The notes: generated from the sequence alone by a model not told the origin. DNA of 64,000 bases from Moanibacter sp965226025 (GCA_965226025.1 CBDDCD010000002.1:2294001-2358000), one strand, 5' to 3'. Counted from the stretch's first letter, positions 43,780 through 53,705 are shown. Translations and numbers: made by a program.

Positions 43780-45219
43780 TCACACCGCAAACAGATCCGT
43801 AAACTCGTCCACTCTCATCTCCTCGAGCCTTATCTTATCTGAGAATGCTTCGAGGATAGCGTCGGACCGTTCGCCGGTGAAACAGGTATTTAGACTGGCC
43901 TCAAACTTTTCCATGAGAAGGGGAAGGGCTTCATCCCGTCGACGCGGGTGACCGATAGGATACTCGACTTCGACTCTTGCCGTCTTGCTGCCGTCGTTGA
44001 AGAACACTTGGACGAAATTGGCGATCGAGCGCTTATCCGGATTCAGGTAGTCGGCGCTGAATCTCTTGTTTTCGACCACCTGCATTTTGTCTCGCAATGA
44101 GTCGATGCGCGGATCGGCGGCTTTCTCATCTTCGTAATATTCAGCAGTGAGGTCTCCGAAGATGAGTCCGATTGCCGTCATATACTGGAGGCAGTGATCG
44201 CGGTCGGCAGGATTGCTGAGGGGCCCCTTTTTGTCTATGATACGGACCGCAGCCTCTTGTGTTTCAATCGTGATCCGTGCAATTTGGTCCAGGCGCGGGG
44301 CAACCTCGGGATGAAGCTTAATCGCTGCTTCCACCGCAGTTTGGGCGTGGAATTCGGCCGGATAGGAGACCTTGAAGAGGATATTCTCCATGACGTAACT
44401 TCCAAAAGGCCTTGGTCGCGTCAGCGGCTTACCCGAGAAAAGGACATCCTGGAATCCCCAAACAGGAGTGCTTAGCGCCGTGGGATAACCCATCTCACCG
44501 CGAAGAGTGAGGAGCGCGAGCCGGACCCCTCGACTCGTGGCATCACCGGCCGCCCAGGATTTTCTGGAGCCGGTGTTCGGGGCTTGGCGGTAGGTCCGCA
44601 AAGCGCCGCCATCGATCCAGGCTTGGGAGAGAGCATCGACGACCTCTTCCTGTCCACCTCCAAGAAGATAAGTCCCGACCGCGGTCGTAGCGACCCGCAC
44701 TAGAAGAACATGATCCAGGCCTGCTCGGTTGAAGGAATTCTGCAAGGCTAGAATTCCTTGAATTTCGTAGGCCTTGATTGCGGCCGTGAGAACATCGACC
44801 ATTCGGTAGAGTTGGGCGCTCACGGATTGGTGGCGACATTGATAGTCGGCCACGGCAAGAATACCCCCAAAGTTGTCGGAAGGGTGGCCCCATTCGGCAG
44901 CCAGCCAGGTGTCGTTATAGTCTAGCCACCGAATCATGCTTCCGATATTGAAAGCGGCCTGGACCGGGTCCAGCCGGTGGGTAGTCCCCGGAATCGGTGT
45001 GCCGTTTTCCATCTCCCCTCCCGGTACTGTTGGGCCTAGCAGCCGGACGCAGGCCGGATATTGCAGCGCCAGAAGGGCACAACCCAGGCTGTCCATCAGG
45101 CAGAGACGAGCCGTTTCGTGGGCCAGGTTGCTTTCGATCTTGCTGTTGACGACGTAGTCGGCAATTTCGGACAGAAGCGAATCGGGTAGGGGCATCTCTC
45201 TCCGCTTCTCCTGACTCAT
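43780..45219 (-). CDS. prpD: 2-methylcitrate dehydratase (MmgE/PrpD family)
   Basis: Dehydrates 2-methylcitrate in the methylcitrate cycle. 479 residues, the normal length. PrpD features: ARLCLMDSLGCALLALQYP, AAFNIGSMIRWLDYNDTWLA, EWGHPSDNFGGILAVADY, NTGSRKSWAAGDATSRGVRL, and FKVSYPAEFHAQTAVEAA. Third gene of a minus-strand prpB-prpC-prpD order; 154 bp separate it from prpC, occupied by repeat e. Confidence 0.93.
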   Translation of the reverse strand: MSQEKRREMPLPDSLLSEIADYVVNSKIESNLAHETARLCLMDSLGCALLALQYPACVRLLGPTVPGGEMENGTPIPGTTHRLDPVQAAFNIGSMIRWLDYNDTWLAAEWGHPSDNFGGILAVADYQCRHQSVSAQLYRMVDVLTAAIKAYEIQGILALQNSFNRAGLDHVLLVRVATTAVGTYLLGGGQEEVVDALSQAWIDGGALRTYRQAPNTGSRKSWAAGDATSRGVRLALLTLRGEMGYPTALSTPVWGFQDVLFSGKPLTRPRPFGSYVMENILFKVSYPAEFHAQTAVEAAIKLHPEVAPRLDQIARITIETQEAAVRIIDKKGPLSNPADRDHCLQYMTAIGLIFGDLTAEYYEDEKAADPRIDSLRDKMQVVENKRFSADYLNPDKRSIANFVQVFFNDGSKTARVEVEYPIGHPRRRDEALPLLMEKFEASLNTCFTGERSDAILEAFSDKIRLEEMRVDEFTDLFAV

Positions 45220-45273
45220 CTCTACGGCCTTCTAAGGATCTAGTCTACCTCTCTTAAACCCGGCTCGCCGGGT

Positions 45274-45372
45274 CTAGGAAGATGTCGGTGCTGGAATCGT
45301 CCGTAGTCCACGAATCGATCCGGGGAGCAGAATCTCACCGCATTTTGCGAAAGCTGAATCCGACAGATTCCT
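45274..45372. repeat. Long-loop inverted-repeat element, copy e
   Basis: Arms CTAGGAAGATGTCGG and CCGACAGATTCCT, 99 bp, in the prpC-prpD gap, two bases from the prpC stop. Loop related to copy d. Confidence 0.78.
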
Positions 45373-45373
45373 C

Positions 45374-46492
45374 TTATCGTTCCTCAATCGGCACATACGG
45401 TTTCGGTTGAGGTCCGATATACTCCGCGGCGGGCCGGATGATCTTTCCCGTGGCTCGTTGTTCGATAATGTGTGCCGCCCATCCGGAGGTGCGGGACAAG
45501 ACGAAAATCGGCGTAAACATCGCGGTTGGAATACCGAGAAAATGGTAGGCGGGGGCGCTGAAGAAGTCGACGTTGGGAAACATCGTCTTTTCCCGCCGCA
45601 TAACTTCGTCAATTCGTTCCGCAATGGCGAAGATGTGGGTGTCTCCGGCCTCCTTTCCAAGCTTTCTTGCCAACGACTTGATAATATCCGATCTGGGATC
45701 GCGCTCCGTGTAGACAGGGTGGCCAAAACCCATGAATTTCTCTTTTCTGGCAAGTCCCTCTACGATTCCCTTCTCCGCATCTTCGGGGTCGGCGAATCGT
45801 TCGATGACTTCCATAGCAGCCTCGTTTGCGCCCCCATGGAGAGGACCGCGTAGAGTTCCGATACCGCTGGCGATGGCCGAGTAAAGGTCCGACTGAGTGG
45901 CTGCCGTGATTCTCGACGCGAAAGTGGAGGCGTTGAATTCGTGTTCGGCATAGAGAATCAGGGAGACGTCCATCGCTCCGCCGGCGGAGGCTGACGGCTC
46001 CGTGCCGAGGAGCAGTCTTAAAAAATGTGAGCCGATCGACCGATCATCGCTCTCCACTTCGATCCTTTTCCCGCCGGAACTGAAGTGGTGCCAGTAGAGG
46101 AGCATCGAAGGAAAGGATGCCAGCAGTCGGGTGGCGATTTTGATTGCGTCATTCTCCGCTGATTCCGGCTCGAGACAGCCGAGCGCTGAACAGCCGGTTC
46201 GGAGGACATCCATGGGGTGGCTATGGGCGGGGAGTTCCTCGAGGATCTTTTTCAGTCCCTCCGGCAGGGCCCTGTTATCCCTCAGCTCAGCCCTGAATCG
46301 TTCGAGGCTCTCCTTATCAGGCAGAGAATTCTTCAGGAGCAAGTAGGCGACTTCCTCGAAGGTCGAGTGCTCGGCCAGATCTTCAATATTGTAGCCCCGG
46401 TAGGTCAGACCTTTACCCTCCCTGCCCACGGTGGCGATTTCCGTCGAACCAGCGTTGATCCCGGATAGTTGTACCATCTTTTTCGCGCTCAT
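45374..46492 (-). CDS. prpC: 2-methylcitrate synthase
   Basis: Condenses propionyl-CoA with oxaloacetate. 372 residues, citrate-synthase fold of the short bacterial type. Visible: GLTYRGYNIEDLAEHSTFEE, AHSHPMDVLRTG, LPEGLKKILEELP, the catalytic-region histidines in LHGGANEAAMEV and GFGHPVYTERDPRSDI, and the Asp in PNVDFFSAPAYHFLGIP. The order next to prpB and prpD favours methylcitrate over citrate synthase. ATGA overlap with the prpB stop implies translational coupling. Confidence 0.92.
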   Translation of the reverse strand: MSAKKMVQLSGINAGSTEIATVGREGKGLTYRGYNIEDLAEHSTFEEVAYLLLKNSLPDKESLERFRAELRDNRALPEGLKKILEELPAHSHPMDVLRTGCSALGCLEPESAENDAIKIATRLLASFPSMLLYWHHFSSGGKRIEVESDDRSIGSHFLRLLLGTEPSASAGGAMDVSLILYAEHEFNASTFASRITAATQSDLYSAIASGIGTLRGPLHGGANEAAMEVIERFADPEDAEKGIVEGLARKEKFMGFGHPVYTERDPRSDIIKSLARKLGKEAGDTHIFAIAERIDEVMRREKTMFPNVDFFSAPAYHFLGIPTAMFTPIFVLSRTSGWAAHIIEQRATGKIIRPAAEYIGPQPKPYVPIEER

Positions 46493-47385
46493 TTGTGTAT
46501 CCTTTCCTCTCCAAATGCTTTGTCCAACCTTCTTTCGTGGGCATGGTAGTTTAAGACCTCGTAGAGTTCCTCTCGAGTCTGCATGAGATTGAGCACCGCC
46601 TTTTGCGTCCCCTCTTCCCGAATACTCTCGTATACCGTCTTCGCCGCGGCGCTCATCGCCCGAAAGGCCGAAAGTGGGTAGAGCGCCATCCTGACACCGG
46701 TGGCCTTCAGCTCCTCGAGATTGTAGGTCGGCGTCTTTCCGAATTCCGTCAGATTTGCCAAAACCGGTACGGAGACTGCCGATGTAAACTGTCCAAACGC
46801 TTCGAGACTCTCCAGCGCTTCCGCGAAAATCATGTCGGCGCCTGCATCGATGTTCTTCTGTGACCGCTCAATCGCGGCATCAAGTCCCTCAACGGCATAC
46901 GCGTCGGTTCGCGCCATGATGATAAAATGCGAATCGGTACGGGCGTCAACCGCCGCCTTCACCCGATCGACCATCTCGTCCGCTTCCACCAGCTGTTTAC
47001 CAGGGCGGTGACCACATCGCTTCTCTTGAACCTGGTCCTCGAGGTGCAGACCGGCAGCGCCGGCCCGAATCATTTCGCGCACCGTCCTGCTAATCATCAG
47101 GGCCCCTCCCCATCCTGTGTCCGCGTCAACCAGGAGGGGCAATTCCGTCACCGCCGTGATCCGCCTGACATCTTCCAGAACATCGTTCAGTGAGGTGAGA
47201 CCGAGATCGGCAATTCCGTGTGAAGCATTGGCCACCCCGGCGCCCGAGAGATAGATTGCCCGAAATCCGGCCCTCTCCGCCAGCAAAGCACAATAGGCAT
47301 TCACCGTTCCAGCTACCTGAAGCGGACACTCTTCCTCCAGTGCCTTCCGAAATCGTAGGCCGGCAGAACTTGGGAGACTCATCAA
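46489..47385 (-). CDS. prpB: 2-methylisocitrate lyase
   Basis: Cleaves 2-methylisocitrate to pyruvate and succinate. 298 residues of the isocitrate-lyase/PEP-mutase fold. Contains AIYLSGAGVANASHGIADLG, VDADTGWGG with the Mg-binding Asp pair, EDQVQEKRCGHRPGK (catalytic Cys loop, KRCGHR signature) and IMARTDAYAVEGLDAAIER. Overlaps prpC downstream and the ATPase/TPR gene upstream, each by an ATGA. Confidence 0.95.
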   Translation of the reverse strand: MMSLPSSAGLRFRKALEEECPLQVAGTVNAYCALLAERAGFRAIYLSGAGVANASHGIADLGLTSLNDVLEDVRRITAVTELPLLVDADTGWGGALMISRTVREMIRAGAAGLHLEDQVQEKRCGHRPGKQLVEADEMVDRVKAAVDARTDSHFIIMARTDAYAVEGLDAAIERSQKNIDAGADMIFAEALESLEAFGQFTSAVSVPVLANLTEFGKTPTYNLEELKATGVRMALYPLSAFRAMSAAAKTVYESIREEGTQKAVLNLMQTREELYEVLNYHAHERRLDKAFGEERIHK

Positions 47386-50300
47386 TTTCTCGATTGCGAA
47401 ATGGGTCTCAATTCCTCACCCCGCTCCACAATCCTTTGCCTCACATCCTCCCCAATTTCAAGAATTTCCGCCGCCGTGATCACCGCTTCTCCTAGGTACA
47501 GTTTCAATCCCACCAGAAGAGGTTCCAGGATTTCTCTGCTCGCGGAATTATCAAGAATTTTCACGGCTTCTCTCCTACAACTGATTGCACCTAAAGTGAC
47601 AAACAGGTCAATCGCTTCATCGGTCCAATCGTTCACAGCCTTGGGATCACGAAGACACTTTTCCGCTAGGTCCAGTGCCTCAGCTGACTTTCCTTGCGCG
47701 GCGAGAATCGAAGCTAGCGTATGTTGATACGACGGATCCTCAGTATCGGCCGCCAACGCTTCTCGAGCCCATTCCTCGGCATCGCCTAGATTTGAGGGGT
47801 CTTTCCGCAGATACAAAGTGTATGCAATGTCATTGCCTATTGAAGTATTCCAATCGTGGTCTTTCCGATAATTTCTGACGAATTCAAGTAGTCTTTCGAA
47901 TGAACTTGTGCCAAAGGGAGCGGAGGACAAGACGATGCTCCAGATCTTGCGGTGGTTCGGAGCGAGATTGACCGCTTTAAGGAACGCTTTGCTAGCTTCC
48001 TCATGCTTGTCGAGATTGTCATTCATTAAAAGCCCGAAGAAAGCCCAGTACCCCGAAGTTTCCGGTTTTAGTTCGACTAACCTGCGGTAGATCGACTCTG
48101 AATCCTTATAGCGTTGGAGGTTTAGGTGAAAAAGTATAGCGAGACCAAATAGTGCTCCCTCGTCGTTCGGATCGAGCTCAAGGGCTTTCCTGTAAATGTC
48201 TTCAGACTTTTGAAATTGCTCAAGTGGATCTCTCAGTATGCTCGCAAGATCACACCAAAATGCCGCGGTATCTGGCTCAAGGCGAGTTGCTTCCCACAGT
48301 GCTTCTTCGGCTTCATCGAATTTTTCCAACTTTCTGTACAGTAGTCGGCCAAGTTGATTCCAAATCCACGCTTGAGTGGGATCCAACTTTACAGCTTTGC
48401 GATATGCTTCTTCTGCTTCGACAAAGCGATTGAGTTTCCCATAGAGCAGGTTACCGAGTGATCCCCACGGTGCAGGAGAGCTCGGCTCTAGTTTTGTTGC
48501 CACATGATAGGCCTTTTCTGCCTCCTCGTATCGTTCCAATTCATCGTGCAACAGTTCACCCAGCATAAACCAGGCATTTGCGTTTTTCGAATCGCATCTG
48601 ATCGCAGTTCGGTACGCCTCTTCAGCTTCTGAGTGTCGGTCTGAGTGATGATGCAGAAGCCGCCCTAAGTGAGTCCATAGACATGGATTAGCACAATCGA
48701 GAGTCAGTGCTTTTCTATATGCTACCTCAGCTTCTTCATACTTCTTCATATCCCTATCGTAGAGAAGAGCTAAAAGCACCCATGCCCCAGCCAGATTTGG
48801 ATTGATTTCGGTAGCACGTTTGTAAGCAATCTCCGCGTCCCCGAAGCGTTTTAGCCTGTCGTGAAGGAGCATTCCGAATTTGAGATAAAGAACTTCGTTT
48901 TTCGGGTTGAGCAGAATTGCCTGTTCGAATGCATCCTTAGCTTCTTCCGCTGTATTGGGATTCTTGCTCAAACGGTCTGCCATTTGTATCAATCGAATGA
49001 GTTCCCGATTCTCTTTTGTGATATCAGCCCAGGTTTCGTTCCCTTGTCTGCTAGGAGACTCTCTTACTTGATTTGCCGTTTGCCCTGACCTCTTGGTGTC
49101 CCAATCGCGGTCTTCGCCGAGGACATAGCGGATTGTAAAGGAAACTGAAACGTCTCTTTCTCGAAGAAACTCCCCGGGCAGGGAAGAGAGCAGTTGCTCC
49201 CGAAGGCTCGAAGATTTAAGGGATTCATATATGGATCCCAGCGCGAGATAGTGTTCCTCGTTGAATGTCGATTCGAGAGTAGCAGCTTCTTTGGCAATCA
49301 CTCTAGAGATATCGAAGACTTTTCCAGTTCTGTAGAAATTGACAATGAAGGTGACAACTGCCTTGACCCTCGCGGAAGGGACTCCCCGTCGCCGCATAAT
49401 ATAGTACACATTGTACATCCTCTCGGCAACCTGATACCATTTTGACCGACCCTCTGAGTGCGCTACCACCACCGCGCCACGATTTACGAGACGATTTAAG
49501 AGTGAACTGGCCTTGTTGACGTCCAGTCGCGCCGCGTTGGCCACATCCCGCGCGGTTCTAGGGTCCCATGCTTCGGCCAAAGCAAGATAGACCTTCCTTT
49601 CCGTCGCCGCGATGTTTTCCAGATGGCTTCGGAAGTACTCCGTATTGTCGTCGACGAGCTGCATGAGATCGTCCATTAGACCCTTAAACGACAGCTTAGC
49701 GCCGAACGAAGAAATGATGGCGATAAGCCGTGGATTGCCGCCGGTTAGTATCTGTATTGGACGGGCGCGGCGATCCGGGGGAGGCCGACCCGTAATAGAA
49801 TCCCAGATTAGAACACATTCCTTCTCCTTGAGACGCGGCAAAATGATCGGCTTGAACAGTTCATACATCGCCTTGTCGGCGCTCTGGATTTCATCAAAGC
49901 CGTCTTTGGAAGCTCCCCAGTTCGATAAGGCCGTTGCCAGGAGCATGATTCGAGGCTCGTTGACTAAGGCATGTCGAAGTACCCATGCCTCGTCGGCGGT
50001 CAGTTGTCTTCCGAGCAGACTGTCGAAATTCTCGACGACTAGCATTATCCGTTTCGATTGCGAATCCGCGAAATCCAACAGCTGTCCCAAGGCTCGCTCC
50101 CTCAGGCGTTCCTCACTCCGTTCCAGTTTAAGTTCCTCGTAGGTCTGTTTCAGACGTGCGTCGTCCGACTGTTCACCGAGATGAAACAGTGCCTCCAGCC
50201 AGAATTCGCCTGGTGATGCGACTTCGTAACTCTCCTCTCCAAAGACCAGGGGATACCACTTTCCATTGAGTGTCTCATCTCGCTTGAGTTCCGCGACGGC

Positions 50301-50489
50301 CCGAAGAACCAGGGTCGTCTTGCCCATTCCGCGTTGTCCAATCACCATGATGTGCTGGTTCGAGGAACCTTCGTTATCGCGGACGATGCGCATGATCATC
50401 TCAAGATCCGCTTTCCGAACGACAAAGGATTCGATCAGTTCCTGCTCGGATAGAAAGGCGGGGTTGTATTTCAACAGGCGGCTTTTCAT
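47382..50489 (-). CDS. STAND-like ATPase with winged helix and long TPR array
   Basis: 1035 residues. N-terminal P-loop ATPase of the archaeal-ATPase/STAND kind: Walker A VIGQRGMGKTTLVLR (residues ~51-58), Walker B RIMLVVENFDSLLG (~147-155), with sensor-like LLATALSNWG. A winged-helix segment follows (~300-345: RTARDVANAARLDVNKASSL). From ~500 to ~900 are about eleven tetratricopeptide units (for example NPNLAGAWVLLALLYDRD, KKYEEAEVAYRKALTLD). Predicted signal-sensing switch, intracellular. Its stop overlaps prpB (ATGA), so it is co-translated with prpBC and may regulate propionate use; a defence role is also possible for such ATPases. Untested. Confidence 0.8.
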   Translation of the reverse strand: MKSRLLKYNPAFLSEQELIESFVVRKADLEMIMRIVRDNEGSSNQHIMVIGQRGMGKTTLVLRAVAELKRDETLNGKWYPLVFGEESYEVASPGEFWLEALFHLGEQSDDARLKQTYEELKLERSEERLRERALGQLLDFADSQSKRIMLVVENFDSLLGRQLTADEAWVLRHALVNEPRIMLLATALSNWGASKDGFDEIQSADKAMYELFKPIILPRLKEKECVLIWDSITGRPPPDRRARPIQILTGGNPRLIAIISSFGAKLSFKGLMDDLMQLVDDNTEYFRSHLENIAATERKVYLALAEAWDPRTARDVANAARLDVNKASSLLNRLVNRGAVVVAHSEGRSKWYQVAERMYNVYYIMRRRGVPSARVKAVVTFIVNFYRTGKVFDISRVIAKEAATLESTFNEEHYLALGSIYESLKSSSLREQLLSSLPGEFLRERDVSVSFTIRYVLGEDRDWDTKRSGQTANQVRESPSRQGNETWADITKENRELIRLIQMADRLSKNPNTAEEAKDAFEQAILLNPKNEVLYLKFGMLLHDRLKRFGDAEIAYKRATEINPNLAGAWVLLALLYDRDMKKYEEAEVAYRKALTLDCANPCLWTHLGRLLHHHSDRHSEAEEAYRTAIRCDSKNANAWFMLGELLHDELERYEEAEKAYHVATKLEPSSPAPWGSLGNLLYGKLNRFVEAEEAYRKAVKLDPTQAWIWNQLGRLLYRKLEKFDEAEEALWEATRLEPDTAAFWCDLASILRDPLEQFQKSEDIYRKALELDPNDEGALFGLAILFHLNLQRYKDSESIYRRLVELKPETSGYWAFFGLLMNDNLDKHEEASKAFLKAVNLAPNHRKIWSIVLSSAPFGTSSFERLLEFVRNYRKDHDWNTSIGNDIAYTLYLRKDPSNLGDAEEWAREALAADTEDPSYQHTLASILAAQGKSAEALDLAEKCLRDPKAVNDWTDEAIDLFVTLGAISCRREAVKILDNSASREILEPLLVGLKLYLGEAVITAAEILEIGEDVRQRIVERGEELRPISQSRN

Positions 50490-50493
50490 CGGT

Positions 50494-50525
50494 TAGGAAT
50501 CTGTCGGGCTTTGAACTTGCATATT
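50494..50525. repeat. Left arm of a TAGGAATCTGTCGG element cut by the IS200-like insertion
   Basis: TAGGAATCTGTCGGGC begins at 50494, five bases before the ATPase/TPR start on the other strand, but its right arm is missing; the IS200-like element starts at 50526. Confidence 0.6.
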
Positions 50526-51051
50526 CCCCGACGCTTGCGTCGGGGATAGGAGACTGAGAAAGAGGATGGGTGGAAAAAGAAAAGGTCAACAAGGCGAGCC
50601 ATTGCGCCTGGCAGATAGATTATCATGTGGTGATGCCGGTAAAGTATCGCAAGGCCCTGATAGATGAACGAGTTGAGCGGGTGATGATAGAAACGGCCAG
50701 AGGGATAGGGGAACGATATGAGATAGAAATAGAGGCACTAGGGATGGATAAAGACCATGTGTATTTATTATGCGGGGCGCATCCAAAAATAGCGCCAGGA
50801 AGTATAGTGATGAAATTCAAGAGCATCACAGCGCGGGAGTTGTTTAAGAGGGAGCGGTGGCTGAAGGAGGAATTATGGGGAGGGAGTTTCTGGAGTTCGG
50901 GGTACTACGTGGGAACGGTTGGAGAAAGAGGGAATTGGGCGATGGTGGAGAAATATGTCTTGGAGCAGGGTAAGCCGAAGGAAGATTTGCGCCAATTAAC
51001 ATTGTGGTAGACGATATCTACTTCCCCGATACCCCGACGCTTGCGTCGGGG
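50526..51051 (+). mobile_element. IS200/IS605-like element bounded by identical hairpins
   Basis: The 20-mer CCCCGACGCTTGCGTCGGGG (9-bp stem, TT loop) occurs at 50526-50545 and 51032-51051, one at each end of a TnpA gene, as expected for single-strand transposons that recognise subterminal hairpins. No tnpB partner. Exact cleavage sites are not fixed. Confidence 0.75.
50570..51010 (+). CDS. IS200/IS605-family transposase TnpA (Y1 HUH type)
   Basis: 146 residues. Matches the IS200 group layout: CAWQIDYHVVMPVKYRKAL, LGMDKDHVYLLCGAHPKIA, VMKFKSITARELFKR, LWGGSFWSSGYYVGTVGERG, and VEKYVLEQG with the nucleophilic Tyr. The HUH metal motif reads H-V-Y rather than H-V-H, so the second metal ligand is substituted. 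That may impair activity or reflect a variant group. Start at 50570 from the open frame. Confidence 0.8.
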   Translation: MEKEKVNKASHCAWQIDYHVVMPVKYRKALIDERVERVMIETARGIGERYEIEIEALGMDKDHVYLLCGAHPKIAPGSIVMKFKSITARELFKRERWLKEELWGGSFWSSGYYVGTVGERGNWAMVEKYVLEQGKPKEDLRQLTLW

Positions 51052-51065
51052 ACGTTCATTATTGA

Positions 51066-51133
51066 TAGGAGTCTGTCGGATGAGCCTTATCACTTGCAGA
51101 GCATTCGAATCACGAGGTCCGACAGAATCCTAG
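51066..51133. repeat. TAGGAGTCTGTCGG inverted-repeat element, copy g
   Basis: Arms TAGGAGTCTGTCGGA and TCCGACAGAATCCTA, 68 bp, just right of the IS200-like element. Its right TAG is the stop codon of the disrupted ATPase gene. Confidence 0.82.
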
Positions 51134-51886
51134 CCCTCCCTTTCCGCTACCGGAGTGTAGAGGAGCGCATGGCGTCTCTTCCACCAGTCGCGGACAAGAT
51201 TCGAGACGAACTTGTAGCCGTCTGCCGTCGGCTGTAAGTAGCCGTCGTGCTCGAGTACCCAAAGAATTTCCCCCTGGACTTCCTCAATGTCTCTTTCGGG
51301 TAGTTCCTGATAGCGTCGCAGCTCGATCATTGTCTCTCGCTCGAGTCTACCCGCAATTGCCGCCTCCGTCAGCATCTCGACTGCAAAAGTGAATGCTTCA
51401 TCGCCGAGGACGGTCTTCAACCGTTCTTCGTAATGCATCAGTTCGGCATGACCGTGCGTGCTCAGCATTTCCCTTTCGTAGATTGGCTTAACCTCCTCTT
51501 TTTTGAAAACCATGTTCCCCCGTCTCTTACACTGGGTATAGATCCTATCGAAGAACATTTGAACATGATGGGGAATGTTGCATCCAAGGTGTCTCATAAT
51601 CTCGCGCGTGACGCCTTCATTCAGTTTCACTTCGTACTCGACAGCTAGCGCAGTCAGGCACTTTTCCGCGACCTCATCACTCCAGGGCTTAAGCTCGAAG
51701 GCGGAAAAGCTGTTGAGAGTCGCACTGAGATTCGCCTGACGAAGGATGGGTTCCAGACCTATACTTCCCGCCAGGAGAATCTGCACCGATCGTTGATACT
51801 TCTGGCAACTTTCCCGCAGCCATGACATGAAGGAATCGGCTTTGTCTCTTCCTTCATGGGTGAGTTTGCCGTCTGTCCCCTTAAGT

Positions 51887-53705
51887 AGAGGCTGTCCCAA
51901 ATCCGAGAGGATTTGGGTGGAAGCCTGATACCGATATCAATCTTCGTCACGTTATGTAGACCACGACATGCCTTCCGTCCTCGGTAGCTTACCTTTTATC
52001 CGTTATGCACCTTTCCAGCACCCTTCCTCTCGCTTTGAGTCGATAGTTCTCCCAAGGAAGCGCCTCTGACTCGATTCTTGGATCCCTATGCCGCCTGCGT
52101 TGCCTCTTTCTCATGTTCTTGCGCAAGTCTCTGCGCGATTTTCCATAGATTGTGGGACAGAACCGACCAGGCCACGCTAAGGTTACGGTTGTCAAAGCCT
52201 TTGCTGCGTATCTTGCCCCCGTGCCATCGGTTCTTGAGCACTCCGATCCGGCCTTCGGTGCTCCCTCGTCGTCGCTGCAACCGGACAAAGCGCGGCTCCT
52301 CCATCCGCTCCTTGAGCTCTTGTGGATTGCGGGGCGTAAGGGCGTCAAAAATCCCCTCTGCCTGGAGCCGCTTGCTGGCCGCCTTCGAGGCATAGCCCCG
52401 ATCCCCACTGATCGCTTCGATCTTCTCCTCTAAAGCGAAGCCCTTTTGCCTCTCCAGACTTTCCCAAAGCTGCTTCAATTCGCTCGGGGCCTGCCCCCCA
52501 TACAGTTTCCAGTCCAACAGATATCCCTCTGCGCTCTCGCATAAATAAAGGGTGTTGCCAAACTCCACCTCCCGATCTGCCTTGCCTCGCACGATGACGT
52601 CAATCTCAGGTTCGTAGGCGCTCAGGATCTTCTCCTCATTCTTCACCTGCCGCCCCCCTATGATCCGTTCGTGCGCCTGTTTCATGACCTGCGGTATCTG
52701 CTCTAACATACCATCCATTCGCTCGATGATTCGGCTCGCCTTCTTCTCGGTGTAATCGCTTTGCATCCACATAGCTTCCAATAAGTCACGGTGGCGAAGG
52801 GCATGGCCCTCAATCTTCTTGAGCAATAGCTTCATCCGCCGCAGGATCCCTTTACGCGCTTTGCCCGCCTCCCGGCGCCGACGCGCATGCGTCATCTCCA
52901 GGCACCGTTTGTTCATCTCCCGAGCCAATCCCTTTGCTCCCTGGGGCATGCGCTGTTTCATTCCCGCCTGCCGGATCAGACTGATCGCCTTGAGCAGCGT
53001 TGCTCCCACATCCTTGAGCAAGACCCAGTCCACGGGCCAGTGGATGTTCGCTTCCAGGCAAGTGGCGTCGATCAGGCATTCCCTCGTATCGATCGGCTTC
53101 TCTAATCCTGCCTCACCACAATGTTCAGCATTGCCCACCACCTCGGTCATCCTTGCATGCAGCTGTCTCAGATACGCTTCGTCGAAGAATTTCGAATCCC
53201 GTTCCAGACTGCTCTTCGATATTTTCCGGATCCCGTCTACCTCACGCACCCGGCAAAAATTAGCCAGAAGCTCACTGCGTCCCAACTCCTGCGACAGACA
53301 ACGAAAGGATATCCCTCCGAGTAAATGACGCACCACCTCCACCCGCAGCGCTTTTATCGCTCTTAGAGCGCGTCGCTCCCGATCCTTCCCTCCCGCTTCA
53401 TCCCATCCTTCCAAGGCTTTTACGATCGCCTCCCTTTCCAGCGAGGAGTCGATCAAAACCCGGTCAATCCGCTCCATTGTTTCCAGAAACACGGTGTAGT
53501 CTTTGCATCGAATGACTGGAGTTAGGGCTGGACGCAGGAAGCTTTGTACGGCAATATTTTTCATGAGAAGGGCGTGCTTTGTATTTGACTAACGCAAGCA
53601 TAAGCGCCCTTTTTCGCCGGATCGAGCTTTTTGCAGCTCTATCCGGCCTTTTTTTTGCCCATAACTCATTAAAAATCAATTGTTTCCACCACTGGGACGG
53701 GCTCT
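51887..53705 (-). mobile_element. 1819-bp DDE insertion sequence, copy 2
   Basis: Same ends and length as copy 1. Flanked by AAGT at 51883-51886 and 53706-53709. Encodes a transposase identical in protein sequence to copy 3. Confidence 0.95.
52086..53564 (-). CDS. DDE transposase (ISNCY-like), copy 2
   Basis: 492 residues, intact, with the same catalytic blocks as copy 1 (LIDATCLEANIH, ISGDRGYAS, RRGSTEGRIG). Differs from copy 1 only at AISLIRQAG (Arg for Gly) and REMNKRCLE (Lys for Asn). Confidence 0.93.
   Translation of the reverse strand: MKNIAVQSFLRPALTPVIRCKDYTVFLETMERIDRVLIDSSLEREAIVKALEGWDEAGGKDRERRALRAIKALRVEVVRHLLGGISFRCLSQELGRSELLANFCRVREVDGIRKISKSSLERDSKFFDEAYLRQLHARMTEVVGNAEHCGEAGLEKPIDTRECLIDATCLEANIHWPVDWVLLKDVGATLLKAISLIRQAGMKQRMPQGAKGLAREMNKRCLEMTHARRRREAGKARKGILRRMKLLLKKIEGHALRHRDLLEAMWMQSDYTEKKASRIIERMDGMLEQIPQVMKQAHERIIGGRQVKNEEKILSAYEPEIDVIVRGKADREVEFGNTLYLCESAEGYLLDWKLYGGQAPSELKQLWESLERQKGFALEEKIEAISGDRGYASKAASKRLQAEGIFDALTPRNPQELKERMEEPRFVRLQRRRGSTEGRIGVLKNRWHGGKIRSKGFDNRNLSVAWSVLSHNLWKIAQRLAQEHEKEATQAA

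Noticed and set aside
50570..51010. RAYT (REP-associated tyrosine transposase) mobilising the TAGGARTC family
   Set aside because: The protein looks like IS200-group TnpA flanked by its own GC hairpins, and those hairpins do not match the TAGGARTC arms, so a direct link is not supported.
53464..53679. 71-codon ORF at the 5' end of the IS transposase
   Set aside because: Overlaps the transposase start and IS terminus; likely incidental leader reading.
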